From: an uncultured Bacilli bacterium
GTDB lineage: Bacteria > Bacillota_I > Bacilli_A > RF39 > UBA660
Reading direction: 5' to 3'
Assembly (NCBI GenBank): GCA_944332555.1
Contig: CALVKF010000011.1
Location: 1-36,974, forward strand
Length of the DNA stretch: 36,974 nucleotides
The notes below the pieces were generated by a model that was not told where the DNA came from, ran no database searches, and worked only from the letters and a program-made list of their open reading frames with translations. Every line of letters starts with the position of its first letter. Positions within the stretch are counted from its first letter, which is position 1. The position numbers and the translations under genes were made by a program. Below are positions 1 to 7,560 of the stretch, in pieces.

Positions 1-498
1 TTTTGATAGATTATCTTATGTTGATAAAGAACATATTGAAATTATTAGTGATACTAATAATACTTAATTATCAATTAAAGATATGATAAAAGATCCAATA
101 ATATTAAAGACAGATAAAAATATGGATAAAATTAATGAACAAGCAATTCACAAATATATCATATCTTTACTGGAAGATAAATTTCTAGAATTAGGTACCG
201 GATTTGCTCTTATAGGTCATGAATATAAAATACATATAGATAATAAGACTAAAAACAAGATTTATTATTCTTTAATTATAAATTAAATGCCTTTGTAGTA
301 GTAGAAGTTAAAACCAGAAAAATAAAACATACTGATATAGGACAATTAATTTTTTATGTTAACTATATAGAAAATAATATAAAAGACATTAATCATAATA
401 AAACAATAGGATTATTAATAGTTAAAGAAAACGATGAATATATTATTAAATATACTACAAGCGATGATATTTTAGTTACTACTTATGCTTTAAATTAA
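1..498 (+). pseudogene. Decayed DUF1016 (YhcG-like) PDDEXK nuclease, C-terminal part
   Basis: This is the 3' part of a third tandem copy of the nuclease family found at 510-1394 and 1403-2293; its 5' end lies outside the window. The frame starting at position 2 has a stop TAA at 65-67, reopens at ATG 83, then is lost near 259-286, where about one base is missing. Reading continues in the frame of position 289, with a VVVEVK segment matching the family's E-x-K catalytic motif, and ends with TAA at 496-498. The frameshift falls on the stretch that in the paralogues holds the catalytic Asp (YIDLLLYN). With both a stop and a frameshift it should be inactive. It ends 11 nt before the next copy and shows the array formed by duplication. 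Confidence 0.8.
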
Positions 499-509
499 AT
501 GGAGGAATT

Positions 510-1394
510 ATGAATTATTATAACGAAATTAAAAATGAATTAATAAATAATGAGATAACTAAAAAAGTAAAAGATTATAGTAAGAACAAAAGTGATCTTA
601 CTACTTATTATAATGTCGGTAAGTTGTTAAGTGAAGCTGGTAAGCATTATGGTGAAGGTATTATTAAGAATTTCTCTTTGAAATTAATTAATGAAGTTGG
701 TAAAAAGTACAATACAACTACATTAAAAAGAATGCGCCAATTTTATTGGTTAATTGAAAAAGGTGCCCCTTTAGGGCACCAATTAACATGGAGTCACTAT
801 AGAGAATTGTTGCCTATAAAAGATATTAATGAAATAAAATACTATATTCATATTAGTGAAGAACAAAATCTTACTAGAGATGAATTAAAAAGCAGAATTA
901 AAAGTGATGAATATAATAGATTGCCTATTGAATTTAAAGAAAAAATAATATCTAAAGAAGAATTAATAATTAAAGATTTTATTAAGAATCCTATTATTAT
1001 TAAAAATAATACAAATAAAGAAATAATTTCTGAAAAGGTATTACATCAACTTATCCTAGAAGATTTAGATAATTTTTTAAAAGAACTAGGTAATTCATTT
1101 TGTTATATTGCTAATGAATATAAAATAAAAATTGATAATAGATATAATTATATTGATTTACTTTTATATAATATTGAGTTTAACTGCTATGTTGTTGTAG
1201 AACTTAAAATTACTGAACTTAAAAAAGAACACATTGGACAAATTGAAGTATATATCAATTATATTGATAAAACTTTAAGAAAAGTAACTCAGGATAAAAC
1301 AATAGGTATTATTATCTGTAAAAAAGATAATAAGTTTATAATGGAGTATTGTAGTGATTCCAGAATACTTGCTAGAGAATATCAAGAAATATAA
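510..1394 (+). CDS. DUF1016 family PDDEXK nuclease (YhcG-like), tandem copy 1
   Basis: A 294-residue protein with an N-terminal DUF1016_N helical/winged-helix region (about 1-140) and a C-terminal PDDEXK nuclease fold (about 170-290). Visible catalytic residues are Asp216 in YIDLLLYN and Glu231-x-Lys233 in VVVELK, followed by the HIGQIEVYINY helix. YhcG-type proteins are predicted nucleases of unsettled role, often beside restriction-modification or mobile genes. ATG at 510 follows GGAGG (501-505) at good spacing. The first 26 residues are identical to those of the next gene, only 8 nt downstream. Residues 85-90 (GAPLGH), just before QLTWSHY, are encoded by a 19-nt inverted repeat absent from the paralogue at nucleotide level. 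The function of the pair is unknown. Confidence 0.85.
   Translation: MNYYNEIKNELINNEITKKVKDYSKNKSDLTTYYNVGKLLSEAGKHYGEGIIKNFSLKLINEVGKKYNTTTLKRMRQFYWLIEKGAPLGHQLTWSHYRELLPIKDINEIKYYIHISEEQNLTRDELKSRIKSDEYNRLPIEFKEKIISKEELIIKDFIKNPIIIKNNTNKEIISEKVLHQLILEDLDNFLKELGNSFCYIANEYKIKIDNRYNYIDLLLYNIEFNCYVVVELKITELKKEHIGQIEVYINYIDKTLRKVTQDKTIGIIICKKDNKFIMEYCSDSRILAREYQEI
762..780. repeat. In-frame palindrome inside DUF1016 copy 1
   Basis: GGTGCCCCTTTAGGGCACC: 7-bp perfect arms and a 5-nt centre. It starts exactly on a codon boundary (codon 85) and is followed by AA-TTA-ACA-TGG (QLTW). It is GC-rich in a very AT-rich gene and sits at the position homologous to the unrelated palindrome at 1661-1679. Confidence 0.9.
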
Positions 1395-1402
1395 GGAGGA
1401 CT

Positions 1403-2293
1403 ATGAATTATTATAATGAAATAAAAAATGAATTAATAAATAATGAAATAACTAAAAAAGTAAAAGATTATAGTAAAAATAGAAGTGATCTTAATACTTA
1501 TTATAATGTAGGTAAATTATTAAGTGAGGCTGGTAAACAATATGGTGAAAAAATTATAAATGAATATTCTAAAAGATTAACTAGTGAATTAGGAGTTAGT
1601 TATACTAAAAGAACATTATTTAGAATTCGACAATTCTATTTGTTATTTAATAATCAAAAAGTGTCGACACTGTCGACACAATTGACTTGGAGTCATTATA
1701 GCGAGCTATTATCATTAGATAATATTGATGAAATCAACTATTACATAATGATTACAGAACAACAAAGTTTATCGGTTAGAGAGCTTCGTGAACGAATTAA
1801 AAACAAAGAATATGAACGATTAGATGATAAAACTAAAGAAAAGTTAATTACTAAAAAAGAAACTGATGTTGTTGATTTTATTAAAAATCCTATTGCTATT
1901 AAAAATACTACCAATAAAGAAATAATTTCTGAAAAAGTATTACAAAAAGTTATTCTTGAAAATTTAGATGATTTTTTAAAAGAATTAGGTAACTCATTTT
2001 GTTATATTGCTAATGAATATAAAATAAAAATAGGTAATAACTACAATTATATTGATTTGCTATTGTACAATTATGAATTTAATTGCTTTGTAGTAGTAGA
2101 ACTTAAAGTAACTGAGCTAAAAAAAGAACACATAGGTCAAATAGAAGTATATATGAACTATATTGATAAAACTTTAAGAAAACCAACTCAAGATAAAACA
2201 ATAGGTATTATTATATGTAAGAAAGATAATAAATTTATAATGGAGTATTGTAGTGACAATAGAATATTTGCCAGAGAATATTATGTACTATAA
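1403..2293 (+). CDS. DUF1016 family PDDEXK nuclease (YhcG-like), tandem copy 2
   Basis: A 296-residue paralogue of the gene at 510, with the same architecture: DUF1016_N, then a PDDEXK domain with Asp218 (YIDLLLYN) and Glu233-x-Lys235 (VVVELK). AGGAGG at 1394-1399 overlaps the previous stop codon and sets the ATG at 1403, so the two genes are almost certainly co-transcribed and translationally linked. The N-terminal 35 residues and the nuclease domain are nearly the same as copy 1, while residues about 60-92 diverge. Residues 87-92 (VSTLST) are encoded by a perfect palindrome. The divergence in the middle suggests that the N-terminal domain specifies what the nuclease recognises; this is inference. 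Confidence 0.85.
   Translation: MNYYNEIKNELINNEITKKVKDYSKNRSDLNTYYNVGKLLSEAGKQYGEKIINEYSKRLTSELGVSYTKRTLFRIRQFYLLFNNQKVSTLSTQLTWSHYSELLSLDNIDEINYYIMITEQQSLSVRELRERIKNKEYERLDDKTKEKLITKKETDVVDFIKNPIAIKNTTNKEIISEKVLQKVILENLDDFLKELGNSFCYIANEYKIKIGNNYNYIDLLLYNYEFNCFVVVELKVTELKKEHIGQIEVYMNYIDKTLRKPTQDKTIGIIICKKDNKFIMEYCSDNRIFAREYYVL
1661..1679. repeat. In-frame palindrome inside DUF1016 copy 2
   Basis: GTGTCGACACTGTCGACAC: 9-bp perfect arms around a single C. It begins on codon 87 and is followed by AA-TTG-ACT-TGG (QLTW), the same register, same length (19 nt) and same distance to the conserved LTWSHY codons as the palindrome at 762-780, but with a different sequence. Confidence 0.92.
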
Positions 2294-2327
2294 AATAGAA
2301 TGTGAAGTAACCTTCAGATTCTATTTT
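2292..2327. terminator. Bidirectional terminator between DUF1016 copy 2 and tpiA
   Basis: AAAATAGAAT (2292-2301) pairs perfectly with ATTCTATTTT (2318-2327); an inner TGAAG/CTTCA helix continues after one mismatch. T-rich flanks are present on both sides, and the hairpin covers both convergent stop codons (2291-2293 plus, 2321-2323 minus). Confidence 0.75.
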
Positions 2328-3034
2328 TCAAGTTCAATCAAAATACTTTCTAGACTATCTATATTAGTTGATGCTCCTCCAACTAAAAAACCATCAACAT
2401 TCTTTATAGTGTTTAATTCACCTATATTATCACTATTAACACTACCACCATATAATACTTTTAATTTAATATCATATTTCTCTTCTATTATATCCTTTAT
2501 AAAGCCTATATTTTCTTTAATTTCTTTAGTGGTAGGTATAATACCACTACCTATAGCCCAAACAGGCTCATAGGCGATCATAATACCCTTTAATTCAACA
2601 TTATTAAGTACTTCACTAATTTGTTTTTCTAGAGTCATATATGTATTACCATTTTCTTTATCACTTAGACTCTCCCCAATACAATATATTACTTTAATAC
2701 CACTATCTATAGCATTATTGATTTTATTTATAAAATCAATATTTAATTCATTTTTATATATTCTTCTTTCACTATGTCCAACTATTACATATTCTACACC
2801 CATACTTTTAAGTTGTTCACCTGTAATCTCCCCAGTTATAGTTTTATCTATAAATGAAGAAATATCTTGTACTCCTAATTTATAATTAATGCCATTAAAA
2901 AAGCTCAAGTATATACTTGATGGACATACAATAACTTCTATATTTTTAAAACTTAATTCATTTAATCTATTACTATATTTAACTATATCATTTTTATTTA
3001 ATTTATTTTTAAAATTTCCAACTAAATACTTCAT
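2321..3034 (-). CDS. tpiA: Triosephosphate isomerase
   Basis: Interconverts dihydroxyacetone phosphate and glyceraldehyde 3-phosphate in cytosolic glycolysis. A TIM barrel of 237 residues, slightly short for the family. Visible active-site residues are Lys9 (GNFK), His87 (VIVGHSERR) and Glu156 (AYEPVWAIGSG), plus the phosphate-binding GGSVN near the C-terminus. The start is placed at the ATG that overlaps the pgk stop codon (TAATG at 3034), giving the usual short MKYLVGNFK N-terminus; an upstream in-frame ATG at 3046 would lie inside pgk. Translational coupling to pgk is expected. The N-terminal motif is GNFKNK rather than the common GNWKMN. Confidence 0.95.
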   Translation of the reverse strand: MKYLVGNFKNKLNKNDIVKYSNRLNELSFKNIEVIVCPSSIYLSFFNGINYKLGVQDISSFIDKTITGEITGEQLKSMGVEYVIVGHSERRIYKNELNIDFINKINNAIDSGIKVIYCIGESLSDKENGNTYMTLEKQISEVLNNVELKGIMIAYEPVWAIGSGIIPTTKEIKENIGFIKDIIEEKYDIKLKVLYGGSVNSDNIGELNTIKNVDGFLVGGASTNIDSLESILIELEK

Positions 3035-4158
3035 TATTTCATCCATTCTAGAGCTTTTAGAGTTTTATCAGCAATATATTCAAGTGTTGCTCCCCCACCA
3101 CTTGAAACAAAACTAAATGCATTATCAAAACCAAACTTCTTAACGGCACTTGCAGTATCTCCCCCACCAATAATTACTGTTTTACCACTTTCCTTTAATG
3201 TTTCAAATAAACCTACAGTTCCTTCCGTAAATCTCTCATCTTCAAACTTACCACAAGTACCATTAACAAACACTATACTAGCACTATTTATATATTTTTT
3301 ATATAAATCAATACTTTTATTACCAATATCATATATTATTCCATTATCAATAGTAAAATCTATTGGTAATACTATTTTTTCTTTATAAGTATTCAATAAT
3401 TCTTTTATTTCTTTTAATATATTTTCATCATTAGTAGCTAAACTATCTCCAATATTGGCTCCTTTAGCTTTTAAGAAGGAATTAGCAATACCACCACCAA
3501 GAAGTAAATAATCACATCTATTAATTAATGACTTTATAATAGGTAATTTATCATCAACTTTAGCACCACCCATAAATACTACAAATGGTCTTGGAGTATC
3601 TTTAATAAGTACTTCTAAATTATTAAGTTCTTCTTCTACTAAAAAACCTATAGCATGTGGTAAATATTTTGCAATACCAGCAGTTGATGCATGAGCTCTA
3701 TGCATTGATCCAAATGCATCATTAATATATACTTCTCCTAAACTTGCCCAAAATTTAGCAAGTTCCAAATTATTAGAACTTTCAAGTTTTTCTGGATAAT
3801 CCATAAATCTAGTATTTTCTAAAAGTATTACATCACCTAATTTAGCATTATCAACTATTTTCTTTACTTTTTCACCATAACAACTACTCACAAACTTAAC
3901 TTCATGACCAAGTAAATTAGCCAGTTCTCTTCCCACATACTTTAAAGTAAATTTATTCTTATCTTCTTCACTTTTTACTCTTCCAAAATGACTTATTATA
4001 ACAATCTTACAATTGTTATTAAGTAAATACTTTAAAGTATCCAAGCTCTTAACTATCTTACTATTATCTGTAATTTTAGTTCCTTCCATAGGAATATTAA
4101 AATCACATCTAATAACTACACTTTTATTATTTACTGATATATCTTTTAATGTATTCAT
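3034..4158 (-). CDS. pgk: Phosphoglycerate kinase
   Basis: Transfers phosphate from 1,3-bisphosphoglycerate to ADP in glycolysis. 374 residues in two lobes: N-lobe substrate motifs RCDFNIP and HFGRVK, and C-lobe nucleotide motifs GGAKVDDK and GGGDTASAVKKFG. The start is set at ATG 4158 (MNTLKDISV), preceded by AAAGGA; the reading frame stays open about 19 codons upstream, but those codons run through the GC-rich hairpin at 4201-4229 and are not conserved-looking. It overlaps tpiA by one base. No convincing -35 box is visible upstream, so it may be read through from the surface-protein gene at 4241-5812 or from a weak -10 (TATAAA) near 4175. Confidence 0.95.
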   Translation of the reverse strand: MNTLKDISVNNKSVVIRCDFNIPMEGTKITDNSKIVKSLDTLKYLLNNNCKIVIISHFGRVKSEEDKNKFTLKYVGRELANLLGHEVKFVSSCYGEKVKKIVDNAKLGDVILLENTRFMDYPEKLESSNNLELAKFWASLGEVYINDAFGSMHRAHASTAGIAKYLPHAIGFLVEEELNNLEVLIKDTPRPFVVFMGGAKVDDKLPIIKSLINRCDYLLLGGGIANSFLKAKGANIGDSLATNDENILKEIKELLNTYKEKIVLPIDFTIDNGIIYDIGNKSIDLYKKYINSASIVFVNGTCGKFEDERFTEGTVGLFETLKESGKTVIIGGGDTASAVKKFGFDNAFSFVSSGGGATLEYIADKTLKALEWMK

Positions 4159-4200
4159 AGCATCCTTTCTTATTTTTATATTTTCGTTGATAACTCGCGA

Positions 4201-4229
4201 CCTCCGGGCGGACACGCCGCCAGCGGAGG
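4201..4229. repeat. GC-rich bulged hairpin between the surface protein and pgk
   Basis: CCTCCG (4201-4206) pairs with CGGAGG (4224-4229) and GGCGG (4207-4211) with CCGCC (4217-4221), leaving a 5-nt loop and a 2-nt bulge. The block 4201-4230 has 24 G/C of 30, extreme for this genome. There is no T-tract on either side, so it is not a standard intrinsic terminator. It lies 12 nt past the stop of the gene at 4241, where a target-side hairpin of a diversity-generating retroelement could sit. Confidence 0.85.
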
Positions 4230-4240
4230 ATTAAGGTTTA

Positions 4241-5812
4241 TCACACTACCAAAGTAAATGGGTCACTTTCAGTTCCACTTCCACCATTATATTCTACATT
4301 AGAGTTTAGATAAAAGACAGGGCGGACCGCAAGCCCGTAATTAGCATCATTAGCGTCGACTTGACCGCTGATGAGCAGAAAAAATGCGCTATAGCTGTAC
4401 GCCGAAATCGGAGTAATTGTCCATTCGAAAAGTCCCATATATAACCAATTATCTGATGTTATTGAAGAACTACTATAACCACTTAAATTTGTTGTCCAAA
4501 CATAAGGATATGCGGCATAACCATAATCACTTGGATACATTAATCCTATTTCATCAGTATATGTTATTGGATTACTACTATATCCCGCATTATTTCTTTC
4601 GCCATCATAAAACGCTTTGGCTGTATAGCCGTTTGATGTCATTCCTCCAAGATGCCATGTTGTTGGTGCTATTAAATTTTGCCAAGTTGCTCCTAAATAA
4701 TTCCAATAATTTTTATTTAAATTTATTGTATTAAATTCACTTGTTGTCCAGTTATTTGAGCCATTACTACTTACACTTGTATCATAATTCCAGTGATATG
4801 TGGCAATATCAGATTGTGTCATGTCTCCTTTATAATAGTCTGTTGGCATTCCTACTTCAGCTACTGTTCCCTGATAATCTCTTCCATCTGTTCCAAGCAT
4901 GGCACTTGTTGTATAATCACTCTTTATTAATTTTACTTGGTATTCGCCATTATCATTTAACACGCCAATAATTCGATATAGATTTTCTACAGGACACGGT
5001 GTTGTTGTTGAACCAAAACATACATAATTATTTGGATTTGCTCCAGCATATCTATAACCATTATCTGCTGCTCCATTTGCTAAATCTGCATCATGGTAGT
5101 AAAGTCCATTATCTCCATCTGTTCCTGTATATTGACCTATGACATATTGTGCTAAAGTAGGCTTTAATTCATTTTGTTGTATTATAATTTCAGCATCCAT
5201 CTTTTTGCCGGCATTATCACCTTGGTCAGTATCAAGATTTATAAATGTTGCGGTAAACTCCCATTCTTGTACTGTTGGTTTTACACTAGAATTAGATGTT
5301 ATAGTATACTCACTTGCTACTGCAAATGTGCCATTGGCAGTTGTAATATCAAAACCTCCTAATTCTTGATTGTATGTTAAACCATCAATTGAAGTAACTG
5401 GTGCTCCAGTTGGATCTGTTACTGTAAGAATGATTTCTGGCTTTTGATCGGCAGTTGTATAAACATAATTATTATTATTTATTTTAAAATAAACATAATA
5501 AGTATAAGTTGCAGTATTATTAGTACTGTTGGCGGTTAAACTAGCACTAGCTATAGCACTATCACTTTGATTTCCCGCATTAGGTCCAAAATTAAATTGA
5601 GTAATAGTTATACCAATATCTTTATTAACATCAAATACTAAATTATCTGGTATATCGGTATCAACATCAACATTAGCATTAGCCCCATCATCTAATTGAC
5701 TTTGAAAATAAGCATAAGTTACTCCTACCACCAAAACAATAAGTATTGCAATACCTAAAACAATTAACAATACTTGTCTTTTATTTAATTTTTGTTTTTC
5801 TTCCATAATCAT
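4241..5812 (-). CDS. Secreted surface protein with SipW-type signal and variable-looking C-terminal lectin-like domain
   Basis: 523 residues. After a charged start (KQKLNKRQ) comes one hydrophobic segment (about 13-33) ending in VGVTYAYFQ, the signature of SipW-dependent (TasA/camelysin-like) signal peptides. Residues about 35-220 are beta-rich, Asn/Thr/Asp-rich and resemble TasA-like modules. From about 265 a CFGS-CPVENLYRIIGV-VKLIKSDYT block leads to a C-terminal domain ending GLAVRPVFYLNSNV...GGSGTESDPF, like the C-type-lectin/FGE-fold proteins of gut Bacillota that are often targets of diversity-generating retroelements. It is transcribed from a promoter at 5830-5858. ATG 5812 is used here; ATG 5806 (MEEKQK) is an equally good start. 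The ligand is unknown. Confidence 0.75.
   Translation of the reverse strand: MIMEEKQKLNKRQVLLIVLGIAILIVLVVGVTYAYFQSQLDDGANANVDVDTDIPDNLVFDVNKDIGITITQFNFGPNAGNQSDSAIASASLTANSTNNTATYTYYVYFKINNNNYVYTTADQKPEIILTVTDPTGAPVTSIDGLTYNQELGGFDITTANGTFAVASEYTITSNSSVKPTVQEWEFTATFINLDTDQGDNAGKKMDAEIIIQQNELKPTLAQYVIGQYTGTDGDNGLYYHDADLANGAADNGYRYAGANPNNYVCFGSTTTPCPVENLYRIIGVLNDNGEYQVKLIKSDYTTSAMLGTDGRDYQGTVAEVGMPTDYYKGDMTQSDIATYHWNYDTSVSSNGSNNWTTSEFNTINLNKNYWNYLGATWQNLIAPTTWHLGGMTSNGYTAKAFYDGERNNAGYSSNPITYTDEIGLMYPSDYGYAAYPYVWTTNLSGYSSSSITSDNWLYMGLFEWTITPISAYSYSAFFLLISGQVDANDANYGLAVRPVFYLNSNVEYNGGSGTESDPFTLVV
4319..4440 (-). other. Candidate DGR variable region (VR) at the 3' end of the surface-protein gene
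   Basis: Base composition jumps here: 4321-4380 has 33 G/C of 60 and 4381-4440 has 25 of 60, against 16 of 60 in the adjacent 4441-4500. The segment encodes FEWTITPISAYSYSAFF through YGLAVRPV and contains codons such as TAC, AGC, ATC, CTC, GAC, GCT and AAT, all reachable from AAC/AAT by changes at A. It ends in a GC-rich GCGGTCCGCCCTGTC, as an IMH-like end would. The composition is seen; that it is a VR is inference. No reverse transcriptase or template repeat lies in the window. Confidence 0.45.
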
Positions 5813-5829
5813 CTATCCTTACTATATTA

Positions 5830-5858
5830 ATAATATCATGTATATTTTATATTTTCAA
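5830..5858 (-). promoter_or_regulatory. Sigma-A promoter of the surface-protein gene
   Basis: On the minus strand TTGAAA (5853-5858), a 17-nt spacer ending TGA, and TATTAT (5830-5835), about 18 nt before the start codon. Confidence 0.7.
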
Positions 5859-5878
5859 TCTTTTTTTTGTTAATTCTA

Positions 5879-5907
5879 TAGACTTTAGACACAAATTGTG
5901 TTATATT
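5879..5907 (+). promoter_or_regulatory. Promoter with an internal operator-like palindrome
   Basis: TAGACT (5879-5884), 17-nt spacer, TATATT (5902-5907). The spacer contains the odd palindrome ACACAAATTGTGT (5889-5901), a good place for a repressor. The gene starting at 5934 follows. Confidence 0.5.
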
Positions 5908-5933
5908 AGCAACTTGAAAACGAGGGATATATA

Positions 5934-7142
5934 ATGCAAGTTAATATAATAATTATTCCTGATAATGAAGAAGCTATATATATGCATATAACTACAAATT
6001 ATATAGATAATTTATATACATATACATTATTTTTTCCAAGCACTAAAAATTATTTAGATTTTATAAAATCTAAAAAAATATATATTAGTGATTTTGAAGA
6101 ATATAATAAAGATCATCTAGATTATTTAAAAAATAATCTAGATGAATTTACTAAACAAGTAGCAAATACAATGCCAATTTATATATTATTTGATTTAGAA
6201 TCTATAGATATAATAGATAATGTAATATTAGATATAAGCAATTTATCATGGAATGATAAATTACTTATTATAAATAATATTGCCACCGAAAATACTTATT
6301 TTATGGATAAATATACTGTAAATGAAATAATATCTTTAGAAGAAATTAAATGTATTTATCAAATAATTACAGATATTGCTAGTAATTTAATAAATAAATC
6401 TCCATTAGAACAAATATATAGTATATATAATTTATTAAAGGAAAGACCATATTTAAGAGAACAAGAAAATGAAAGTACTTTAGTAAGTAGAAGTTTAAAC
6501 CATATATTATATACAGAACCTATAGTATGTATTGGCTATTGTAATTTTTTCATGGCCATATGTGATGCATTAGGTATTAATACAAGTACTATTAAATGGA
6601 AAAATGAAGAATCACACGCCTCCAACATGTGTTTTATAAATGATTCTAAATATAATATAGTAGGCATATTTGCTATGGATATAACTTGGGATAATACTAA
6701 ATATGATACTCTTAAAAACTTTTTAAATCCTCTCTTAATTGAAGAAACAATTAAAAAAATGAGTGGTTTTACAATAAAAGATTCCAATAATATATTTTAT
6801 TCTTTAGTAAGTGATTATCAAGAATATAATCATTTAGAAAATGAATCAGATATATTAAATAAAAGAAAAATAATTATAGATAAAATAAATGAAATATATA
6901 GCTTATTAAAAATAAATAAAAAAATAGAATTTATATGTGATATTGATAAAGAAGTATGGGAAATATTTAAATTAAGTTATGTAATCATATCCCCATATAT
7001 ATTAAAAAGTATTATTAATAGTGATAATAAACTAGATGATGAAACTTGTTTAGAATTAATCCAAACAAGTTTCCATTATCAAACATTACCAAATGAATCT
7101 AAATTATTAACAAATAAATTATTAAGAACCAAAGAAAGATAA
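5934..7142 (+). CDS. Transglutaminase-like (cysteine protease fold) protein
   Basis: 402 residues, no signal peptide or clear membrane segment, so probably cytoplasmic. The centre carries a transglutaminase-like triad: Cys199 in VCIGYCNFFMAICDALGI (the C-x-G-Y nucleophile motif), His228 in ESHASNMCFIND and Asp249 in AMDITWDN. The regions before (1-150) and after (about 290-402) are not recognised. Members of this fold act as peptidases, amidases or protein cross-linkers; the substrate cannot be told here. ATG 5934 follows GAGGGA at about 7 nt. It lies alone on the plus strand between a divergent surface-protein gene and the palindrome module, and is very AT-rich like the genome. Function unknown. 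Confidence 0.7.
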   Translation: MQVNIIIIPDNEEAIYMHITTNYIDNLYTYTLFFPSTKNYLDFIKSKKIYISDFEEYNKDHLDYLKNNLDEFTKQVANTMPIYILFDLESIDIIDNVILDISNLSWNDKLLIINNIATENTYFMDKYTVNEIISLEEIKCIYQIITDIASNLINKSPLEQIYSIYNLLKERPYLREQENESTLVSRSLNHILYTEPIVCIGYCNFFMAICDALGINTSTIKWKNEESHASNMCFINDSKYNIVGIFAMDITWDNTKYDTLKNFLNPLLIEETIKKMSGFTIKDSNNIFYSLVSDYQEYNHLENESDILNKRKIIIDKINEIYSLLKINKKIEFICDIDKEVWEIFKLSYVIISPYILKSIINSDNKLDDETCLELIQTSFHYQTLPNESKLLTNKLLRTKER

Positions 7143-7153
7143 AATATTTATTA

Positions 7154-7445
7154 AAATGCGTCAACATGTTGACGTATTTCATTACTGATTAAATATATTA
7201 TTACATATAGATTTCACCGACACGTCGGTGAAATTCATTATATATCATATTAAACACATTTTATCTAACTTATATAATTTTTATTTTTTGACATATATTT
7301 GGGAAATTTTAAAAACTATGATACAAAATATATATTACTTAAAACACGAACAGATTTTACCGACGCGTCGGTGAAATTCAAAGTAAGTTATATTTTAGAT
7401 TTTATCAAATCAAAACATAATATATTTGGACAACGCGTTGTCCAA
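7154..7445. repeat. Upstream nested-palindrome module of DUF1016 copy 3
   Basis: This 418-nt gene-free stretch (7143-7560) holds four palindromes. P1, 7154-7179, core CGTCAACATGTTGACG; P2, 7211-7234, arms ATTTCACCGAC around AC; P3, 7354-7377, core ACCGACGCGTCGGT with one flanking mismatch; P4, 7426-7445, TTGGACAACGCGTTGTCC plus AA, perfect. P2 and P3 share arms, and P1 and P4 resemble each other, giving the order A-B-core-B'-A'. Between P2 and P3 lie a 25-nt block (7285-7309, TTTTTGACATATAT then TTGGGAAATTT) and CGAACA (7347-7352), both repeated in the downstream module at the same spacing. Confidence 0.85.
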
Positions 7446-7492
7446 CTTTAAAAATGGGATAATCACAAAAAAATTTGATTTTTTTAACTTCT

Positions 7493-7535
7493 TCGACATT
7501 TTTCGACAATTTTTTTGATTTGAATGTGTTATAGT
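7493..7535 (+). promoter_or_regulatory. Promoter of DUF1016 copy 3 with tandem TCGACA boxes
   Basis: Extended -10 TGTTATAGT (7527-7535) with a weak -35. TCGACA occurs at 7493-7498 and 7503-7508, exactly 10 bp apart, over the -35 region. Each is the reverse complement of a Spo0A-box-like TGTCGA(A). Regulation by Spo0A is inference. Confidence 0.5.
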
Positions 7536-7560
7536 AATACATCGAAAGGGGGTTTTGGTT

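Noticed and set aside
2253-2573. Plus-strand open frame of 106 codons
   Set aside because: It is the reverse of tpiA and its terminator; low-complexity hydrophobic translation and no ribosome site.
4201-4229. Intrinsic terminator of the surface-protein gene
   Set aside because: The stem is strong but there is no T-run on either strand; treated as a special GC hairpin instead.
4417-5369. Several plus-strand frames opposite the surface-protein gene
   Set aside because: His/Leu/Tyr-rich antisense shadows of a long real gene with signal peptide and promoter.
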